NCBI GenBank assembly: GCA_003476475.1
Contig: DMUD01000223.1
Span: 1-9,947, forward strand
Direction of reading: 5' to 3'
Length of the DNA: 9,947 nt
DNA from: Cytophagales bacterium
Lineage (GTDB): Bacteria > Bacteroidota > Bacteroidia > Cytophagales > UBA9547
Shown here piece after piece: positions 1-7,793 of this stretch. Every line of letters begins with the position of its first letter. The first letter of the stretch is position 1. Made by a program: the position numbers and the translations under genes. The notes beneath the pieces are model-generated. The model was not told the origin of the DNA. It ran no database searches and saw only the letters and a program-made list of their open reading frames with translations.

Positions 1-945
1 CAAAAAAGTTACATGCAAAATTGGCTCACATGCAGGCACACACAAATCTTCCAACCAGTTCCCATAATAGTACGTCGGAACACCTCCTTCGGCATCATAA
101 CTTACCCAATTACCATTCCTTAAAAAAGTTCGTTTTGATTCGTAGTTTATAAATGTGGAATCTACCATTTTTAAATTCCAAGTGCCTAGAAGTTTTTCAC
201 TATCATCATTAGTAACAAGCTGTCCATTGAATTTATTTTTTTTCAAATCGTACGCATTCAACCCCATAATTACAGTATCTGGTTTTTGGTCTTCGTTCAA
301 ATCATATACTCCTTTTACGACCAATCTTGAATAATTACTATTGGAAATTTGCCAGACCTTTTTTGGTTTCTTATCGGCTTCAAAGTCAAAAGCAAGGTAT
401 TTGGCGGTTTGGTCTACCCCCCAGGTGCCCCATTTCCATTTCTTATCCTTGAAATTGAATTGCCAATAGTACCCTGAAGAATCACAATTGAGAAAAATCG
501 CACTGCGCAAACCTTTACTTTCAATTTGTTGTGCGCTGTACGAAACACCATTTACAGTCATATCGGAAACATACCAACCAAACCACTTCCTAATGTTATC
601 TTCTTGCATTCTAAGTTGTCCACTACCCAGCCCTAAAAGATTTTGCAATCCCGATTCACCCGCCCCCCCGCGTTGTTGCGCCTGATCTGCAACTGTTACA
701 CTAAAACCATCTGGTGTTGATACAGCCACAGGTGTGGTAGGTGGCACACCCGCACCAGTAGCAGCTGGAAATGTAAGAGGGTTACGCTTGCTAACATCTG
801 GTGAAGAAGGCTTCTCTTCAGTGCTACCGCTGGCACTGGTGGCAGGCGTTGGGTCGTCGGAAGTCTTTTTGTTACAAGAACTGGCGAAAAAAGAGACTAA
901 AAACGCGAAAGCCGCAATTTTGAAGTAGTGTAAAGAATTTTTCAT
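1..945 (-). CDS. Lipocalin-like lipoprotein, C-terminus beyond window edge
   Basis: An open frame runs on the minus strand from an ATG at 945-943 through 315 codons to the window edge without a stop, so the gene is partial at its 3' end. Residues 1-23 form a lipoprotein signal (MKNSLHYFK, then a hydrophobic stretch ending FFASSC) with the lipidated Cys at 24. The -3 residue is Ala rather than Leu, which is looser than the classic lipobox. Residues 25-80 are a Ser/Thr/Pro-rich tether (TSDDPTP and similar). Residues 118-210 look lipocalin-like: WFGWYVSDM at 121-129, a Cys at 154, then KWKWGTWGVD at 169-178. A second G-T-W segment starts at 254 (LLGTWNLKMVD). Between them, D215-L-N-E-D-Q-K-P-D223 resembles an acidic calcium-binding loop. 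The product is probably anchored in the outer membrane. Its specific function is not recognised. It is transcribed divergently from the TonB receptor gene. Confidence 0.85.
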   Translation of the reverse strand, partial: MKNSLHYFKIAAFAFLVSFFASSCNKKTSDDPTPATSASGSTEEKPSSPDVSKRNPLTFPAATGAGVPPTTPVAVSTPDGFSVTVADQAQQRGGAGESGLQNLLGLGSGQLRMQEDNIRKWFGWYVSDMTVNGVSYSAQQIESKGLRSAIFLNCDSSGYYWQFNFKDKKWKWGTWGVDQTAKYLAFDFEADKKPKKVWQISNSNYSRLVVKGVYDLNEDQKPDTVIMGLNAYDLKKNKFNGQLVTNDDSEKLLGTWNLKMVDSTFINYESKRTFLRNGNWVSYDAEGGVPTYYYGNWLEDLCVPACEPILHVTFL

Positions 946-995
946 AATCTTGTAAAAATAAGTTCTACAACGTTAAGAAAATACTTGCAACAATC

Positions 996-1017
996 AAATG
1001 CATGCAATTGGGCATTT
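996..1017. repeat. Small dyad in divergent intergenic region
   Basis: AAATGC (996-1001) and GCATTT (1012-1017) form a 6-bp inverted repeat with a 10-bp gap, and the 8-bp palindrome TGCATGCA (999-1006) sits inside it. The right arm overlaps the candidate -33 box of the receptor promoter. The left arm overlaps a near-match to a -7 box for the leftward lipoprotein gene (TGCATTTG, minus strand, 1002-995). It could be a shared operator, but a dyad this short may arise by chance. Confidence 0.25.
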
Positions 1018-1050
1018 TGTAAACATTTCATTAAATTCTAAGTAATTTTA
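1017..1050 (+). promoter_or_regulatory. Candidate Bacteroidota-type promoter for the receptor operon
   Basis: TTG at 1017-1019 (TTTG from 1016) is followed after 23 bp by TAATTTTA at 1043-1050. That second box matches the TAnnTTTG -7 consensus at 7 of 8 positions. The spacing is at the upper limit of the 17-23 bp reported for Flavobacterium. Transcription would start near 1057, leaving a leader of about 20 nt before the ATG at 1078. No Shine-Dalgarno sequence is seen, which is normal in this phylum. Confidence 0.4.
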
Positions 1051-1077
1051 TACCCAATATCTTACACGCACCCAAGT

Positions 1078-3438
1078 ATGCCAATACTGTATTTATGGGT
1101 TAGTTTGTTAAAAAAAAGCCATCTCTATTTGCTTTTTTTTTGCGCTACTTCCATTTTTATTATTGCACCTTTTCACAGCCACGCACAAAAAGTAAAAGAA
1201 GAGGCGGTGTACGAACTTTTTGATGTATCGCTTGAAGAATTATTGAATATTGGGATGGTATCGGCATCGAAAAGAAAGCAAAGTCTTTCCGATGCGCCTG
1301 CCACTGCTTATGTGTTCAGCCAAGACCAAATACGGGCAAGGGGCTATACCAACCTTTCAGAACTATTGGAAGATGTGCCCGAAATAGAAGTACAGCGTAA
1401 CTCCAATCCCGAATTTCGAAACATCTTTTCCTTCAGGGGCATATCGGGCAATGAGAAGTTTTTGATTTTGCTGAACGGGGTACGCATTACGCCAGCCACG
1501 GGCGACAGCTATACCTTGGGCAGCAACTTTTCGTTGACCAATGCCAAAAGGGTGGAAGTAATTTTGGGGCCTGCCTCGGCTTTGTATGGGGTAGATGCAT
1601 TTAGTGGCATCGTCAACATCATCACCCGTTCACAGGAAACAAATGAATATCGACAAGTAGAGGGTAGCAGTGCGTATGGCATGTACAACAGTAGCCACAA
1701 TTCGTTTACAGCCGGCACAAAAGTGGGGAAACTGGCTTTTTCTATTTCGGGCAATGTATATGCTTCCGACGAACCCAACTATCAGAAAACCAACTCAGAA
1801 CAATTTAATTGGTATAACCATTATACCCAAAAAAACGGCACCATTGTGGAATCGCCATTTTACCACCGCATCAACACTTTGCAAGCTTTTCAGCACAGCG
1901 CCGGAGGGAGCTACCACGGCAGTCCGCTTTCTGTGCAGTTTGGTATGCCCACTCGCTCCCATTTTATCAATGCCGATTTGAGTTACTCCAATTTCAACAT
2001 TGGCTATGTGCGCCATTACGAAAGCCACAGTTCGGCTTACGGCATCGACCCTCGTTTTACGCTATACGATGCCTCTAGTTTTGTGGGGCAAACCCAAGAA
2101 GTAGTGTATGGAAAACACAGCTTTACTTCCTTCAACAAAAAATGGGGCTTGCAAAGTAGTTTCATGCAAAGCAACTATGAAACAAACCCCGAAAGTCATT
2201 TTGCCAATGCCTCTTCAAGATGGCAAAGAGGATATATCTACTCATTTGGACAAAGTTCGCGCGTAGAAGAACAGTTCAACTACGAGTTTTCGAGCCGAAT
2301 GTCACTGGTGGCTGGAGTTTTGTACGAAAATCTGTCGGCATTGCCGCGCACCGGTCTTTCCCAAAAGCCTTTCGACAAAAACCAACCTGGCCAATTGCAA
2401 GAAATTTACTTCATAGGTGCTGCAGGTTACAAACCCATTGCACTGAACGAGAAAGCGGTATTCAACGATTCATTGGCCATAAAACAAAATTTTTACAATT
2501 TAAAATACCAAAACTATGGCGGTTTTGCACAGTTTCAGTTTAATCCGTGGAAAATATGGGAAATAACCTTGGGTATGCGTTATGATTACAATACCCGTTT
2601 TGGTGGAAGTTTCAACCCAAGAGCGGGGCTCGTTTTCTTGCCCAACAAAAAATTCAGGTTCAAGATGTTGTATGGGGAAGCCTACCTTGCTCCTTCGCCC
2701 CAAAAAGCCTACCAACAAGCGGGGGCTTTCTATTCCTACGACCCCAACAGCAGGGTGCTTCTAGCTGACTATTTTAGAGTGCCCAATGCCAACCTGAAGC
2801 CCGAAAAACTTCGTGAGTTGGAAGCCAATACTTCTTACATGTTTACAAGTAATTTGTCCATTGGAATCAATGGCTTTTATACACGTGTGGAAAACTTGAT
2901 TGACTTTTTTGGCACCGCCACGAGCAATTTGGCACCTTCCAACATTAAAGCATCTAAATTGGAAACCTCATTGAACAAGGGAACATCGGAAATGTATGGC
3001 GGAACTGTAAGGGCAAACTTAATGTACAAACTTTGGAGAATAAACTTCAATTGGTTTGCCTCCTACAGCTATATAGATGGAAATATAAACAATGGCCCCC
3101 TACTACTTACCGCCAAAAATACGGTCAAAGGCGGGGTAGAAATTACCACAAAACGTTTGGCAATTACACCAAAAATACTAATTCGTGACCAATCGCTCAG
3201 CTCCCAACTAGAACCCATCAGCAACGCCAATTTTTCCAATGATGCCTTTGCAGTTTTACATCTTTATGCCCACTATTTGTTAATAAACAAAGAGCATTAT
3301 AAATTTCGCTTATCGGCAAAAGTAAACAACCTGACCAACACCAAGTATTACAATGTATTTGCAGGAAACGAAGAAGGAATGGGCTTCACTCCGCAAGACC
3401 CCGTAAGAGCCAATGTGGGAATATGTTTAGAACTTTGA
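1078..3438 (+). CDS. TonB-dependent outer-membrane receptor
   Basis: The 786-residue protein has a signal peptide with likely cleavage after A36 (HSHA/QKV). A SLEELLNIGMVSASKR segment (51-66) and a plug domain (about 66-185) follow. The plug shows DAPATAYVFSQDQIRARG at 72-89, LLNGVRI at 131-137, and the hallmark RVEVILGPASALYG plus SGIVNIITR at 158-184. The remaining roughly 600 residues are rich in aromatic and alternating residues, as expected of a 22-strand barrel. It lacks the N-terminal carboxypeptidase-like domain of SusC proteins, so it resembles siderophore, cobalamin or small-ligand receptors more than a polysaccharide transporter; the ligand is not evident. The start is fixed by an in-frame stop at 1039-1041 with no other ATG between. 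The protein ends ICLEL, without the usual terminal Phe/Tyr/Trp. Its stop codon overlaps the next gene by 16 bp, suggesting coupled translation. Confidence 0.93.
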   Translation: MPILYLWVSLLKKSHLYLLFFCATSIFIIAPFHSHAQKVKEEAVYELFDVSLEELLNIGMVSASKRKQSLSDAPATAYVFSQDQIRARGYTNLSELLEDVPEIEVQRNSNPEFRNIFSFRGISGNEKFLILLNGVRITPATGDSYTLGSNFSLTNAKRVEVILGPASALYGVDAFSGIVNIITRSQETNEYRQVEGSSAYGMYNSSHNSFTAGTKVGKLAFSISGNVYASDEPNYQKTNSEQFNWYNHYTQKNGTIVESPFYHRINTLQAFQHSAGGSYHGSPLSVQFGMPTRSHFINADLSYSNFNIGYVRHYESHSSAYGIDPRFTLYDASSFVGQTQEVVYGKHSFTSFNKKWGLQSSFMQSNYETNPESHFANASSRWQRGYIYSFGQSSRVEEQFNYEFSSRMSLVAGVLYENLSALPRTGLSQKPFDKNQPGQLQEIYFIGAAGYKPIALNEKAVFNDSLAIKQNFYNLKYQNYGGFAQFQFNPWKIWEITLGMRYDYNTRFGGSFNPRAGLVFLPNKKFRFKMLYGEAYLAPSPQKAYQQAGAFYSYDPNSRVLLADYFRVPNANLKPEKLRELEANTSYMFTSNLSIGINGFYTRVENLIDFFGTATSNLAPSNIKASKLETSLNKGTSEMYGGTVRANLMYKLWRINFNWFASYSYIDGNINNGPLLLTAKNTVKGGVEITTKRLAITPKILIRDQSLSSQLEPISNANFSNDAFAVLHLYAHYLLINKEHYKFRLSAKVNNLTNTKYYNVFAGNEEGMGFTPQDPVRANVGICLEL
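1110..1140 (+). other. Perfect 10-bp A/T-rich hairpin in the signal-peptide codons
   Basis: AAAAAAAAGC (1110-1119) and GCTTTTTTTT (1131-1140) are exact inverted repeats around an 11-nt loop, and a further T follows at 1141. In the mRNA this falls over codons 11-21 of the receptor gene. It could fold into a weak hairpin followed by U residues. The codons also serve the Lys-Lys and Phe-Phe of the signal peptide, so coding bias alone may explain it. Confidence 0.35.
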
Positions 3439-4331
3439 AAAACAAGACCAAATACAGAAAATATATTTCAATTGTTATGCCTATCAGTTTCTTGATGGCA
3501 TTTTCTGCTTGCAATAAAAATGAAAAAATATTGTATAAAAATGAAAAGACAGCGATTGAAGGCACTTGGTATGTAGATAAAATTAAATTTTATGACTTAG
3601 TAAACGGCACATCCGAAGTCTCCAATTTTTATTTTGATTCGAAGCCACTAGTTATCCAAAACAGTTTCGATAACATGGATGCCCAGTTCACCTTGTACAA
3701 CGATGGAACATATTCTTCAGTAAGCCATCGGTTGGGCATCTATTTTGCACTGAGTGGGAACCAAAACCCTGCCACTAACCCCAACGGGAACAAAGGCCTA
3801 TGGCAATTGATAGATAATGGCAAAAAAATTTACTTCGACAAAGGAATTTATGAATTCGACGGCAACTCTCCGCGTTACTATAGCATTGTGAAAATAAACG
3901 AGGACTCATTACTATTCGAAACTTCTGAACCAAAAGCCGTATTCGATTGGGCCTATTTGTATGGCACTGTAAACATGCGCTTGGACTTTTACCCCCTTTT
4001 GTCGAATACACATTGCAACACCGGCGACAATACATACGGTGGGGCTGAATTTGCGCAAGCTTTTGGGCCGTTCCTTGGCTACAAAGATGCCACACTCGAC
4101 ATCGACATCACACTCAATCCTTTTGGAATTGGGCTCAGAAGGGGTATTACAAAAGCATTTGAAGACATTTACAACCCAAAAACATTTCCCAGATTCGATA
4201 GTTGCTACAAAGCAAATTTGCCAACTTACTACAATGTAGGTTTTACAAATGGCCAAAATTTAAAAAGCTCCGTCAAAACGCGCTTTTCAAAAATCACGTT
4301 TTACTTTTCACGCAAACCAACCCAACAATAA
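3423..4331 (+). CDS. Lipocalin-like lipoprotein of the receptor-CHAT operon
   Basis: The 302-residue protein begins with a basic n-region (R3, K6, K8, K10, R12, K13), a short hydrophobic stretch (14-28) and FSAC with the probable lipidated Cys at 30. The first ATG is preferred: the next in-frame ATG (3477, M19) would leave no positive n-region before the Cys. After the tether, IEGTWYVDKIKFYDL (45-59) starts a lipocalin-like module. It continues through FTLYNDGTYSS (89-99), GLWQLIDNGKKIYF (125-138) and a strand-rich stretch to about 170. The C-terminal 130 residues contain two Cys (198, 261) and are not recognised. The gene overlaps the receptor gene by 16 bp and ends 2 bp before the CHAT gene. 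The product may be a surface or periplasmic partner of the receptor or a substrate of the protease; neither is shown by the sequence. Confidence 0.85.
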   Translation: MFRTLKNKTKYRKYISIVMPISFLMAFSACNKNEKILYKNEKTAIEGTWYVDKIKFYDLVNGTSEVSNFYFDSKPLVIQNSFDNMDAQFTLYNDGTYSSVSHRLGIYFALSGNQNPATNPNGNKGLWQLIDNGKKIYFDKGIYEFDGNSPRYYSIVKINEDSLLFETSEPKAVFDWAYLYGTVNMRLDFYPLLSNTHCNTGDNTYGGAEFAQAFGPFLGYKDATLDIDITLNPFGIGLRRGITKAFEDIYNPKTFPRFDSCYKANLPTYYNVGFTNGQNLKSSVKTRFSKITFYFSRKPTQQ

Positions 4332-4333
4332 TT

Positions 4334-7234
4334 ATGAGGTTGTATATAGCCATATTGCTTTTAGGGTTAATGTGCAAAGTTGGTTTCACACAAACCACTG
4401 AAGCTATAAAGGCTACCGCCGATTCGTTGGCAACTACTGGAAAAGAGCATTTTCATAAAGGGGACTTCGCCAAATCGAAAGAAAATTACTTCAAGTGTTT
4501 TGCATTGCAAAAAAAGGTGTTGAACGAAAAATCGGATAAATATGAAAAAACCCTTTTTCTGATTGCAGAATTGTTTCACGAAGTAGGCAATGTAACGGTG
4601 GCAGAAAAAGTTTTGCAAAACGACTTGGAGCTCATAAGCCGTCATTGGGGAAAACATTCTTCCCAATATGCCCGCAGCATAGAATTGCAAGGACGAGTAT
4701 GTATGGAAAAAGACGAATACGAGGCTGCCGAGAACTTCCTGAAAACCGCCCAAAACATTTACGAAAAGGAAAATCCTAAAAGCCTGACGATAGCAACCAA
4801 TTTGGTGTACCAAGGTCAGCTATATAGCAACCAAGGGTACTACACGGCGGCCGAAGCTTTGTTTCGCAAAGCACGGTTCATTTTTCACAAACAAACGGAT
4901 GTGCCTACCGAACATCGTGCTATGCTTTTGTTGGGCATGGGCGAATTGTACACCAAACTTCACAACTACAAAAAAGCAGTCGACATTTTCAACGAGCTCA
5001 TATACCTAAGCCAAAAAGCCTATGGCAAAGAGCACCCATACATAGCGAAATCCGATTTTTATTTAGGAAGTATTTTCTTGGAAACTGGGTATGGCAAAAA
5101 CGCAAAACCACATGTTTTTGCGGCACATGAATCTTTTTCGAATTACTACGGTCAGCGACATCCCAAAACACTGCTAGCCAAAAGTTTGCTAGCCAAATAT
5201 TATACCTTCACACAACAAAATGACAAGGCCGACAGCCTGTATAAACTTATACTCGAGCAACTTGAATTTAATTCAGAAGAAAAACACATAGTGAACAGTA
5301 AAATTGAAGCAGGATTGGCCTCGCACTATTATCGATTGGGAAAGTATGATGAAGCGATAGACCTGCACAAAAGAAGTTTGTATGTAATAAAAGAATTTTT
5401 GGAAAACTCGCACCCCTTTTACATTCAAACCATCAATGACCTAAGTTTCTTGTATTGGGCAAGTGGGAAAAACCATTTGGCAGAAAACTATTTCGAACGA
5501 AGCACGACCAACTACATCAACCAGTTTAACCGTTATTTTGCTTTTTTGAGCGAACAAGAAAAAAGCCATTTCTATCATGATATTCGTTTGTTTTTCGACA
5601 AGTACAATTCCTACATCATTTCACACTTGAAAGACAACCCAGACCTGACAAAAAACATGTATAACAACCAGTTGGCTACAAAAGCGTTGTTATTCCATAC
5701 CAGCCAAGGCATACGGAAACAAGTAATGCAAACAAACGACCCTAAACTGCAAGAAAAGCACAAAAACTGGATACGCATGAAAGACCATTTGTCTAAATTG
5801 TACAAATTGGTTGAGGAGGATGGTTCGGAAGAAAACGAACAGTTACTAGATTCGCTAGAAGAAAAAGCCAATTCGATTGAAAAAGAAATCTCGCTGCGCA
5901 TAGAACTGAACAAGACAAAAGGTGAGAATGTGTTGCAAGAATACAAATGGGACGACATCCAAAAATCGTTGGCGGCCGACGAGGCAAGCGTGGAAATCAT
6001 TAGGGTGCAAGAATTTGAACCCAATTATGGAGGTAAATTCAACCAAGAAATTTACTACGTTGCCCTTATCATTACCAAAAACACCAAAAAAAGGCCTGCC
6101 ATAATAGTCCTAAAAAACGGGAAAGACTTAGAAGGAAAATTGCTACGCTACTACCGAAATTTCATTCAGTATAACATGGACGACAAATTGTCCTACCTGC
6201 ATTTTTGGGAACCCATAAAGGCTTCGAAACACCTACAAAACATCAACAAAATATACATTTCCTGCGATGGAGTTTTCAACCAAATCAACATTAACACCCT
6301 TATACATCCAGAAACCTATAAAACCGTTTTTGAAGAACAAGACATACACTTGGTAAGCAATACCAAAGACATTGTTCGTTTGAAAACAATCACTGAAAAA
6401 ACAAATGGGAAAACAATCCTAATGGGATATCCAGACTACTACCATTCTCAAAAAAAAGGTTTCACAGCCCCAAAAAACAAAGAATACATAACCAATCATG
6501 TGCAGCACAGAACAAGGGGACATCACGATTTACAAGATATTATGCGCGGAGGTAAAATAATGGAACTGCCAGGCACTAAAATTGAAATTGAAGAAGTTTC
6601 CAAAATTTTTTCGTCCCAAAACGAACCACACGATATTTATATGGGCACAGAGGCCAATGAAGCCAAATTAAAAACAATTGAAAACCCAGCTGTACTACAC
6701 ATAGCCACCCACGGCTATTTTTTGTCAGATATGGAAGAAGTAGAAGACAGCCTGCTTTCAGATACGATGGTATTTGAATCTTTCAAAGAAAATCCGCTTA
6801 CACGTAGTGGTATAATGCTAATGGGGGCAGGCCACGCCTATTCCGACGAAACATTAGAACAAGAATTGAATGCCGTAAAAAAAGCTGAAAATTATGAAGA
6901 CGGTATTCTCACAGCTTACGAAGCCTTGAACATCAACCTTTCGGGTACCGACCTTGTCATACTTTCGGCGTGCGAAACGGGACTTGGCGAAGTGAAAAAT
7001 GGAGAAGGCGTATATGGCCTTCAAAGAGCGTTGCAAACGGCAGGCGCCAAGTCGGTAATAATGAGCTTGTGGAAGGTAAGCGACCAAGCCACCAAAGAAT
7101 TAATGGTAAATTTTTACAATGAATGGGTAAAAAATCACGATAAAAGAAAAGCATTTCGAAGCGCCCAAGCCAAACTAAAAATAGATTTCCCTGAGGCCAT
7201 TTATTGGGGAGCTTTCGTAATGATAGGGGAATAA
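4334..7234 (+). CDS. Exported TPR-CHAT protein (putative caspase-like cysteine protease)
   Basis: I place the start at ATG 4334, 2 bp after the previous stop, giving 966 residues. An in-frame ATG at 4202 would add 44 residues that overlap the lipoprotein gene and bury the signal peptide. Residues 1-19 (MRLYIAILLLGLMCKVGFT) read as a signal peptide with Gln at the mature N-terminus. Residues 35-395 hold about eight or nine TPR-like helical repeats, for example at 118-146, 154-182, 196-224 and 326-354. Residues 470-530 are charged and probably coiled coil. The CHAT domain covers about 620-966: ISCDGVFNQININTL (642-656), ELPGTKIEIEE (744-754), VLHIATHGYF with catalytic His at 793, LVILSACETGLGE with catalytic Cys at 880, SLWKVSDQAT (911-920), and the family's usual end YWGAFVMIG. 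CHAT proteins are clan CD peptidases, related to caspases and separase. Both dyad residues are present, so activity is plausible. Substrate and trigger are unknown. Confidence 0.92.
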   Translation: MRLYIAILLLGLMCKVGFTQTTEAIKATADSLATTGKEHFHKGDFAKSKENYFKCFALQKKVLNEKSDKYEKTLFLIAELFHEVGNVTVAEKVLQNDLELISRHWGKHSSQYARSIELQGRVCMEKDEYEAAENFLKTAQNIYEKENPKSLTIATNLVYQGQLYSNQGYYTAAEALFRKARFIFHKQTDVPTEHRAMLLLGMGELYTKLHNYKKAVDIFNELIYLSQKAYGKEHPYIAKSDFYLGSIFLETGYGKNAKPHVFAAHESFSNYYGQRHPKTLLAKSLLAKYYTFTQQNDKADSLYKLILEQLEFNSEEKHIVNSKIEAGLASHYYRLGKYDEAIDLHKRSLYVIKEFLENSHPFYIQTINDLSFLYWASGKNHLAENYFERSTTNYINQFNRYFAFLSEQEKSHFYHDIRLFFDKYNSYIISHLKDNPDLTKNMYNNQLATKALLFHTSQGIRKQVMQTNDPKLQEKHKNWIRMKDHLSKLYKLVEEDGSEENEQLLDSLEEKANSIEKEISLRIELNKTKGENVLQEYKWDDIQKSLAADEASVEIIRVQEFEPNYGGKFNQEIYYVALIITKNTKKRPAIIVLKNGKDLEGKLLRYYRNFIQYNMDDKLSYLHFWEPIKASKHLQNINKIYISCDGVFNQININTLIHPETYKTVFEEQDIHLVSNTKDIVRLKTITEKTNGKTILMGYPDYYHSQKKGFTAPKNKEYITNHVQHRTRGHHDLQDIMRGGKIMELPGTKIEIEEVSKIFSSQNEPHDIYMGTEANEAKLKTIENPAVLHIATHGYFLSDMEEVEDSLLSDTMVFESFKENPLTRSGIMLMGAGHAYSDETLEQELNAVKKAENYEDGILTAYEALNINLSGTDLVILSACETGLGEVKNGEGVYGLQRALQTAGAKSVIMSLWKVSDQATKELMVNFYNEWVKNHDKRKAFRSAQAKLKIDFPEAIYWGAFVMIGE

Positions 7235-7250
7235 AAACAATTTATAGCAT

Positions 7251-7727
7251 TTGAAAACAATTAAAATCGTCATCGTCTCTATGTTCCTACTTTCAGGAAT
7301 ACTTAGTTATTTATTATACCAACAAAAATCGAAACGAATCGCGTCTCAAACCAACAAAAAAGAGATGGGCTGGAATGCCATAGCGGTAAAGAAAATGTGG
7401 GTAATAAACAACAAAGACACCACCGTTTTTTTAAAAAAAGACGGTATTTGGAAACGAAACGCACAATTCGATGGAATGGGAGAAGCCATTCAAATATTGA
7501 ATTATCTTTCAACCATGCAGTTGGAAAATGTGAATGCCCTCAATTTCAATTCCGAATACGAACTTCACACCTTTGACAAGGCAGGCAAACTTGTGAACAA
7601 GATAGAAATTGGGCAAGAATCAAAAGTTGGGATATGCTATGCAAGAATAAACAATGGCCAAATTGTGAGCCTATCCAATCTACAAAACAAAAGTTCGCTG
7701 CGAAAGATGTTAAAAATTTCAATTTGA
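7251..7727 (+). CDS. Small membrane-anchored protein resembling DUF4340
   Basis: The 158-residue protein probably starts at TTG 7251. A stop at 7245-7247 rules out anything upstream, and the next in-frame ATG (7281) would remove the lysines K2 and K5 before the hydrophobic segment. Residues 1-23 form an N-terminal membrane anchor (MKTIKIVIVSMFLLSGILSY...) followed by a basic patch QQKSKR, suggesting the remainder faces the periplasm. The segment VKKMWVINNKDTTVFLKKDG-IWKRN (47-70), then GEAIQILNYLSTMQLENVNA (77-96), then a short strand pattern KLVNKIEIGQES (113-124), follows the layout of DUF4340 domains. The match is from memory of the family pattern and is tentative. The protein is shorter than most DUF4340 proteins. 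It begins 16 bp after the CHAT gene and appears to close the operon; no clear terminator follows before dnaN. Confidence 0.7.
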   Translation: MKTIKIVIVSMFLLSGILSYLLYQQKSKRIASQTNKKEMGWNAIAVKKMWVINNKDTTVFLKKDGIWKRNAQFDGMGEAIQILNYLSTMQLENVNALNFNSEYELHTFDKAGKLVNKIEIGQESKVGICYARINNGQIVSLSNLQNKSSLRKMLKISI

Positions 7728-7757
7728 AGCTTCCATTCAGCACTAATCACTTGTTTA

Positions 7758-7793
7758 TTTGAGTAGGATATTTTTTTTTATTGCATAACTTTG
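7758..7793 (+). promoter_or_regulatory. Candidate dnaN promoter
   Basis: TAACTTTG at 7786-7793 is an exact match to the Bacteroidota -7 consensus TAnnTTTG. TTTG at 7758-7761 is a candidate -33 box 24 bp upstream, slightly beyond the usual spacing. A run of nine T residues (7771-7779) lies between them. Transcription would begin near 7800, about 30 nt before the dnaN ATG. This suggests dnaN is transcribed separately from the operon upstream, although read-through is possible. Confidence 0.55.

Noticed and set aside
488..928. Two short plus-strand frames (488-685 and 734-928)
   Set aside because: They lie wholly antisense to the partial lipoprotein gene, which has a clear lipoprotein signal and continuous frame; their translations look like no protein family.
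3775..4256. Minus-strand frames of 106 and 114 residues opposite the second lipoprotein gene
   Set aside because: They are antisense to a well-supported gene, rich in Cys and unlike natural proteins, and have no promoter or start context.
5172..5197. Direct repeat TGCTAGCCAAA, two copies 15 bp apart
   Set aside because: It encodes two LLAK segments in a TPR helix; local codon reuse is sufficient explanation.
5611..6046. Minus-strand frames opposite the CHAT gene
   Set aside because: Ser/Cys/Phe-rich translations are typical antisense shadows of a Lys/Glu-rich coding strand.
7728..7757. Possible terminator for the operon, including GAAGCTTC at 7726-7733
   Set aside because: The palindrome is only 8 bp without a loop and no T-run follows; no convincing terminator is visible.
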